A DNA stretch of 6,921 nt, taken from contig RFUD01000129.1 in the NCBI GenBank assembly GCA_009923125.1, forward strand, positions 1 through 6,921, read 5' to 3'. The notes beneath the pieces are model-generated. The model made no database searches. It was given only the letters and a program-made list of their open reading frames with translations, and had not been told where the DNA came from. Positions 1 to 6,921 of the stretch are shown piece after piece. Numbering within the stretch: the stretch's first letter is position 1; every line of letters starts with the position of its first letter. The stretch comes from Planctomycetia bacterium. GTDB lineage: Bacteria > Planctomycetota > Planctomycetia > Pirellulales > UBA1268. The position numbers and the translations under genes were made by a program.

Positions 1-566
1 CCGACCGGATTCTCGCCGGACTCGACGGTGACATCGCCGCGGAGGCGTTGCCGCTGTTTCGCAAGCAGGGCCTCGGTGCTCGTGCCCACCCGCCTGCCGT
101 CGACCTCGATGCCCGGCAGGACGACGCTCACGCTGCCGACCGCGAGGATGATCCGGGGCGACTCGAGAATCGAACGCGTGCCGTCGGCCGCCGTCACCTC
201 CACGCGACCGGCCCCGGCCAGCCGGCCCGTGCCGCGGACCCGCGCGATCTTGTTCTTGGCGAGCAGCGCCTCGATGCCCTTGGCCAGCGTGGCGACGACG
301 TCCTCCTTGCGTTTCATCATCGCGGCCAGGTCGAACGACACGCCGCCGACATGGATGCCATGCTGGGCGAACTCGTGCCCCGCCTCCTCGAGCTTGTGGC
401 TCGATTCCAGCAGCGCCTTCGAGGGGATGCAGCCGACCCGCAGGCAGGTGCCGCCCAGCCGGTCCTCCTTCTCGACGACGGCCGGCTTCATCCCCAGCTG
501 GGCCGCACGGATCGCGGCCACGTAGCCGCCGGGACCGCCGCCGATCACCACCAGGTCGTATTGCAT
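1..566 (-). CDS. lpd: Dihydrolipoyl dehydrogenase (E3), N-terminal part, disrupted near the left edge
   Basis: E3 is a flavoprotein that reoxidises the dihydrolipoyl groups of both E2 proteins with NAD+. The ATG at 566 lies 7 bp after the sucB stop and opens straight into the FAD-binding motif VVIGGGPGGYVAA (residues 6-18). The redox disulfide is visible as GGTCLRVGCIPSK, with cysteines 41 and 46. The second FAD contact, usually ATGS, reads AVGS (residues 142-145), followed by LPGIEVDG and TSTEAL (residues 162-167). After L167 (bases 66-68) the frame stays open to base 1 but reads AKQRQRLRGDV..., without the expected P-x-x-L-x-V-I-G-G-G NAD-binding stretch. The opposite strand there encodes a later Lpd segment, so the DNA is inverted at this point. 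As written, the gene cannot make a normal E3 unless the arrangement is an artefact or reversible. The identity of residues 1-167 is secure; the remainder of the gene lies outside the window. Confidence 0.9.
   Translation of the reverse strand, partial: MQYDLVVIGGGPGGYVAAIRAAQLGMKPAVVEKEDRLGGTCLRVGCIPSKALLESSHKLEEAGHEFAQHGIHVGGVSFDLAAMMKRKEDVVATLAKGIEALLAKNKIARVRGTGRLAGAGRVEVTAADGTRSILESPRIILAVGSVSVVLPGIEVDGRRVGTSTEALLAKQRQRLRGDVTVESGENPV
3..74 (+). other. Inverted internal fragment of lpd (after the NAD-binding motif)
   Basis: Read on the plus strand from base 3, this stretch translates without a stop to DRILAGLDGD followed by IAAEALPLFRKQGL. This matches the Lpd region that normally follows the second (NAD) dinucleotide motif, typically of the form DRILPG-D-EIA-EAL--F-KQG. 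It lies in the opposite orientation to the lpd N-terminus and normally sits some 45-55 residues further into the protein than the TSTEAL where the minus-strand copy stops matching. The two segments share CAGGGCCTC at 66-74, which reads QGL on the plus strand and EAL on the minus strand. The segment probably continues beyond base 1. The match is by eye from family knowledge; no alignment was run. Confidence 0.8.
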
Positions 567-573
567 CGACGGC

Positions 574-1803
574 TCACACTTCCAGGAGGAGACGGCTCGG
601 ATCCTCGATGGAATCCTTGATCCGCTTGAGGAACGTCACCGCTTCGCGGCCGTCCACGAGCCGGTGATCGTAGGTCAGGGCGAGATACATCATCGGCCGG
701 ATCACCACCTGCCCGTTGACCGCCATCGGGCGGTCCTGGATCGCATGCAGGCCGAGAATGCCGCTCTGGGGAGGATTGATGATCGGCGTGCTCATCATGG
801 AGCCGTAGACGCCCCCGTTGGAGATCGTGAACGTGCCCCCCTGGAGCTCCTCGAGCTTGAGCTTGTTGTCGGCGGCCCGCCGCGCGAAGTCGCCGATGGC
901 CTGCTCGACCTGCGCGAACGACATCTGCTCGGCGTTGCGCAGCACCGGCACGACGAGCCCCTTGCCGCCGCCGACCGCGATCCCGATGTCGCAGTAATCC
1001 CGAAACACGATGTGGGGGTCACGGAATTCCGCGTTCACCTGGGGCACCGCCCGCAACGCCTCGACCGCGGCCCGCACGAAGAACGACATGAAGCCGAGCT
1101 TCACGCCGTATCGTTCCTGGAACGAGTCCTTGAACTTCGCCCGCAGGGCCATCACGGCCGACATGTCCACCTCGTTGAACGTCGTCAACAGGGCGGCCTG
1201 CTGCTGCGCCTCGACGAGCCGCTCGGCGATCTTGCGGCGGATCGGGCTGATGAGCACGTACCGCTCCTCGCGGGCGCCGCCCGACACCGCGGGCGCCTGG
1301 GCCAACGGCCGCTGCGCCGGAGGAGCGGCCGGACGGGCCACCGCCGCCACGGCATCGGCCTTCGTCACGCGGCCACCGGGCCCCGTGCCTGCCACCGCCG
1401 CCGGCGACATGCCCGCCTCGCCGAGCACCCGTGCGGCGGCGGGCATCACCCGTCCGGGAGCGGCGGGCGTGGCCGGCTGCACCGAGCCGATGTCGGTGCG
1501 GCCATCCTGACGCTTGACGTCCACCACGGGCTGCGAGGGCGGTGCGGCGGCGGGCACGGCAGCCCCCGCCGGCTCCATGAAGCCGATCACCTCGCCGACC
1601 ACCGCCTTCTCGCCCGATCCCTTGAGGATCTTCGTGACCGTGCCGGGCGCCGGGGCCGGAAGCTCGACCGTGGCCTTGTCGCTCTCGATCTCCACGATGG
1701 CGTCGTCGGTCGCGACCGCATCGCCCTCCCGCTTCTTCCAAACGCCGATCATCACCTCGGTGATCGACTCGCCGACTTCCGGAACCTTGAGTTCGACAGG
1801 CAT
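574..1803 (-). CDS. sucB: 2-oxoglutarate dehydrogenase E2, dihydrolipoyllysine succinyltransferase
   Basis: SucB is the core subunit of the 2-oxoglutarate dehydrogenase complex. Its swinging lipoyl arm takes succinyl from E1 and the catalytic core transfers it to CoA. The 409-residue length is close to E. coli SucB (about 405). Residues 1-78 form one lipoyl domain, with the lipoylated lysine predicted at K43 in IESDKATVELPA. An Ala/Pro-rich linker leads to a peripheral subunit-binding domain at about 120-155 (ARVLGEAGMSPAAVAGTGPG, then GRVTKAD), which would hold E3. The acyltransferase core runs from about 181 (RYVLISPIRRKIAERL) to the end. The active-site motif YDHRLVDGREAV supplies H380 and D384, and the protein ends EDPSRLLLEV as SucB proteins do. 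HRLVDGREAV and the position just after sucA favour succinyltransferase over acetyltransferase. The ATG at 1803 lies 27 bp after the sucA stop. A GGGGGA just before it may serve as ribosome binding site. Confidence 0.95.
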   Translation of the reverse strand: MPVELKVPEVGESITEVMIGVWKKREGDAVATDDAIVEIESDKATVELPAPAPGTVTKILKGSGEKAVVGEVIGFMEPAGAAVPAAAPPSQPVVDVKRQDGRTDIGSVQPATPAAPGRVMPAAARVLGEAGMSPAAVAGTGPGGRVTKADAVAAVARPAAPPAQRPLAQAPAVSGGAREERYVLISPIRRKIAERLVEAQQQAALLTTFNEVDMSAVMALRAKFKDSFQERYGVKLGFMSFFVRAAVEALRAVPQVNAEFRDPHIVFRDYCDIGIAVGGGKGLVVPVLRNAEQMSFAQVEQAIGDFARRAADNKLKLEELQGGTFTISNGGVYGSMMSTPIINPPQSGILGLHAIQDRPMAVNGQVVIRPMMYLALTYDHRLVDGREAVTFLKRIKDSIEDPSRLLLEV

Positions 1804-1813
1804 GGGGATCCCC
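1804..1813. repeat. GGGGATCCCC palindrome abutting the sucB start codon
   Basis: In the 27-bp gap between sucA and sucB, a perfect 10-bp palindrome lies directly against the sucB ATG on the minus strand. The purine run GGGGGA that is the best ribosome-binding candidate overlaps it. With no loop bases it cannot form a proper hairpin, so a regulatory role is doubtful. The same gap also holds two copies of TCAACTG (from 1820 and 1831). It is recorded mainly because it decides the look of the sucB initiation region. Confidence 0.3.
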
Positions 1814-1830
1814 CGTGGGTCAACTGCGGA

Positions 1831-4808
<2,978 letters not shown>

Positions 4809-4812
<4 letters not shown>

Positions 4813-6149
4813 ATGGCCAGCAACAGCCGGCCCGGACTCTCCAGGTAGCCGATGATCTCGTTAAGGAACCGGGCGGCCATCGCCCCGTCGACCATGCGGT
4901 GGTCGTACGACAGCGACAGCGGCATCATCAGCCGCGGTTCGATCCTGTCTTCATGCACGATCGGCATCTTGCGCGACCGGCCGAGGAGCAGGATCGCCAC
5001 CTCCGGCCAGTTGATGATCGGCGTGGAGTAGGCGCCTCCCACGGCCCCGAGGTTCGAGATCGTGAACGTCCCGCCCCGCAGGTCCTCGATCCCGTACTGG
5101 GCGTTCTTCGCCTTCTCGGCGGTGTCGGCGATCGCCTGGGCGATCTGCGGGATCGACATCTGGTCGCAGTCCCGCAGCACCGGCACGACGAGGCCACGCG
5201 GCGTGTCCACGGCGAGGCCGATGTTGACGTATTCCTTGTAGACGATCTCGCCCTTCTCCGGGTCGATCGTGGCATTGATCGCCGGATGCTGCCGCAGCGA
5301 GAGGCTCACCGCCTTGACGACGAACGACAGCGCCGTGAGCTTGAGGTTGTTCTTCGCGTACTCCGCGGCACTCGCCTTCCGCAACGCCTCGAGCTCCGTC
5401 ACGTCGGCGTCGTCGAAGTTCGTGAGGTGGGGAATGGTCTGCACGCTGCGGACCATGTTGGCCGCGATCGTCTTGCGCATCCGCGACATCTGCTCGCGGC
5501 GGATCGGCCCCCAATCGTCGCGCTCGGTCGAGCCCGTGTCGGGCCGCGCCCGGAGCGCGGGCCCCGCGCTGCTGGCCTGCCGGACGGCGGCGACGACGTC
5601 CTCGCGGACGATCCGCCCACCGGGACCGCTGCCCCGCACGCGGCCCAGATCGACGCCCAACTCCCGGGCGAGCCGCCGCACGGCCGGACCGGCAGGCTCG
5701 ACCGCCGTGGCGACTCCGGCCGGCGGCGCCATCTCCGTTGCGACGGCGGCGACCGGGGCCGGAGCGGGGACGGTGGCGGGACGCGGAGAGGCCGGCACGG
5801 GCGCCGGCACCGTCGCCGGGGCCACCGCCTGAGCGGGCGCGGGCGACGGCTGCGGGGCCGCCGCAGGCGATGCGGGCTTGGCCGCCGCGGGTGCCGCGGC
5901 GACGGCTCCAGACGCCGGCTCCAGCGTGACGAGCACCTGGCCGACCTTGACCGTCTCCCCCTTCTTGACCAGCACGCTTGCGATCCGTCCACCGGGCGGA
6001 CAGGGCACCTCGATCACCGCCTTGTCGGTTTCCACTTCGAGCAGCGGCTGCCCCGGCTTCACGACGTCGCCGGGCGAGACGAACACCGTCACGACGTCGC
6101 CGGAGGCGATGTTCTCACCGAGATCGGGGAGCTTGAATTCTGTGGCCAT
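4809..6149 (-). CDS. aceF: Pyruvate dehydrogenase E2, dihydrolipoyllysine acetyltransferase
   Basis: This subunit forms the core of the pyruvate dehydrogenase complex and transfers acetyl from its lipoyl arm to CoA. The protein has 446 residues. A single lipoyl domain spans 1-80, with the lipoylated lysine predicted at K43 in VETDKAVIEVP. A long Ala/Pro linker covers about 82-153. The peripheral subunit-binding domain lies at about 155-190 (AVRRLARELGVDLGRVRGSG, then GRIVRED), and the acyltransferase core runs from about 215 to the end. The catalytic motif YDHRMVDGAMAARF supplies H417 and D421, and the protein ends SPGRLLLAM. E. coli AceF has three lipoyl domains; one is common elsewhere. The HRMVDGA motif and the place directly after aceE support acetyltransferase rather than succinyltransferase specificity. 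The ATG at 6149 begins right at the lipoyl domain (MATEFKLPDLGE). A GAGGA about 13 bases upstream is a rather distant ribosome-binding candidate. Confidence 0.95.
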
Positions 6150-6224
6150 GATCGTGGGGGTGGATCCTCGGGGACGAAGCGATAACCGGTGCGTACGCGG
6201 GGAAATTGAAGGAAAGCCGGCCCA
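6150..6224 (-). other. aceE-aceF intergenic gap, no evident signal
   Basis: This 75-bp spacer is the longest gap in the operon. I see no hairpin followed by a T-run and no convincing -35/-10 pair on the minus strand. Its only recognisable element is a GAGGA just upstream of aceF. It may be an untranslated linker within one transcript. Confidence 0.4.
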
Positions 6225-6921
6225 TCAGGCAAGCGCGGCGTCGATTTTTTCAGGATTCACGCCCAACCGCCCGATCGCCTCGGCGACGACATCGTTGCCG
6301 ATGGCCCCGGCGGCGGCCAGCCGCGACAGCGTGCCGATCGCGATGCACTCCGCATCGACCTCGAAGTGCCGCCGCAGCGGGCCGCGGGTCTCGCTGCGAC
6401 CGAAGCCGTCGGTCCCCATCACGAACAGCCCGCCTGGAATCCACGGGTCGAGCTGCTCGGGCACCGCCCGCACATGATCGCTCGCCGCGACGAACACACC
6501 GTCCGCGGCGGCGATGGTGTCCTCCAGGTAGCTGCGGCGCGGCGGGGCGGTCGGATGGAGCATGTTCCAGCGGCGGCACTCCTGCGCCTCCCGCCTCAGC
6601 TCCTTCCAGCTCGTCACACTCCACACGCTGCTCGACACACCCCAGTGCTCGGCGAGCAGTTCGGCCGCCCGGATCACCTCGCGCAGGATGGTGCCGGATC
6701 CCAGCAACTGCACCGGCGGCAACTGCCCCGACCCGGCCTTTCCGGCCACGTCGCGAAGCCTGTAGGCGCCCCGGAGAATCCCCTCCTCGCAGCCGGGCGG
6801 CATGGGAGGCATCTCGTAATTTTCGTTGTACACCGTGATGTAGTAGATCCAGTCCTCGCCCCGGCCGTACATCCGCTCGAGGCCGTCGAGCATGATCACG
6901 GTCGCCTCGTAGACGAACGCC
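6225..6921 (-). CDS. aceE: Pyruvate dehydrogenase E1, homodimeric type, C-terminal fragment
   Basis: AceE decarboxylates pyruvate on thiamine diphosphate and acetylates the lipoyl arm of AceF. Only the last 232 or so codons are in the window; the frame is open to the right edge, so the gene is cut by the window and not truncated. The visible part covers the end of the transketolase-like pyrimidine-binding region and the C-terminal domain. Hallmarks close to E. coli AceE are DGLERMYGRGEDWIYYITVY followed by NENY, PPMPPGCEEGILRGAYRL, VQLLGSGTILREV, VWSVTSWKELRREAQECRRW followed by NMLHP, and VMGTDGFGRSETRGPLRRHF followed by EVDA. The heterodimeric PdhA/PdhB type lacks this arrangement, so the organism uses the single-chain E1p. 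A GTG at 6899 is internal and not the true start, because the codons before it (AFVYEAT) continue the family match. The stop is TGA at 6227-6225. Confidence 0.95.
   Translation of the reverse strand, partial: AFVYEATVIMLDGLERMYGRGEDWIYYITVYNENYEMPPMPPGCEEGILRGAYRLRDVAGKAGSGQLPPVQLLGSGTILREVIRAAELLAEHWGVSSSVWSVTSWKELRREAQECRRWNMLHPTAPPRRSYLEDTIAAADGVFVAASDHVRAVPEQLDPWIPGGLFVMGTDGFGRSETRGPLRRHFEVDAECIAIGTLSRLAAAGAIGNDVVAEAIGRLGVNPEKIDAALA

Noticed and set aside
1..65. Possible intein, insertion element or simple frameshift as the cause of the lpd break
   Set aside because: No intein start residue, no terminal repeat or target duplication is seen, and no other minus-strand frame resumes the Lpd sequence. 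The opposite strand does encode Lpd, so an inversion explains the data better.
28..620. Two overlapping plus-strand open frames at the left edge
   Set aside because: From base 75 on they are antisense to the lpd N-terminus and its junction with sucB, with no family resemblance. Only the part before base 75 in the frame that starts at base 3 is meaningful, and it is reported as the inverted lpd fragment.
5700..5905. Repetitive GC-rich tract that looks like a tandem repeat
   Set aside because: It encodes the Ala/Pro interdomain linker of AceF. The repetition follows from alternating Ala and Pro codons and not from a DNA repeat unit.
6150..6224. Terminator or internal promoter between aceE and aceF
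   Set aside because: No stem-loop with a T-run and no convincing promoter hexamers; the GC-rich short repeats are too weak.
6225..6899. GTG at 6899 as the start of a separate small gene
   Set aside because: The codons upstream to the window edge continue the AceE family match, so this is an internal valine of a gene cut by the window.

Overview
The window is high-GC bacterial DNA (about two thirds G+C by eye). It carries one tightly packed minus-strand operon, read from right to left, for the two central 2-oxoacid dehydrogenase complexes. In transcription order it holds: the C-terminal part of a homodimeric-type pyruvate dehydrogenase E1 (aceE, runs off the right edge); the pyruvate dehydrogenase E2 dihydrolipoyl acetyltransferase (aceF, 6149-4809); the 2-oxoglutarate dehydrogenase E1 (sucA, 4812-1831); the E2 dihydrolipoyl succinyltransferase (sucB, 1803-574); and the N-terminal part of the shared E3 dihydrolipoyl dehydrogenase (lpd, starting at 566). 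Gaps are 75 bp (aceE-aceF), a 4-bp overlap (aceF-sucA), 27 bp (sucA-sucB) and 7 bp (sucB-lpd). No internal promoter or terminator is evident, so co-transcription is likely.

Together the genes would convert pyruvate to acetyl-CoA and 2-oxoglutarate to succinyl-CoA. Each E1 decarboxylates its oxoacid on thiamine diphosphate, each E2 carries one N-terminal lipoyl domain and transfers the acyl group to CoA, and one E3 would reoxidise the lipoyl groups of both complexes. This points to an aerobic or respiring bacterium with a complete oxidative TCA cycle. The phylum cannot be fixed from the sequence. The GC content and the flavour of the Lpd and SucA proteins would fit a planctomycete, but this is only an impression.

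The unusual part is the left edge. The lpd reading frame follows the family well up to about residue 167 (bases 66-74) and then stops resembling Lpd. From base 3 to base 74 the OPPOSITE strand encodes a recognisable later piece of Lpd (DRIL...LFRKQGL, the stretch after the NAD-binding motif). The two halves meet at a shared 9-bp sequence at 66-74. This is an inversion breakpoint inside lpd: a real inversion between short inverted repeats, or a foldback or assembly chimera. The rest of the window is ordinary core metabolism without mobile elements, RNA genes or CRISPR arrays.
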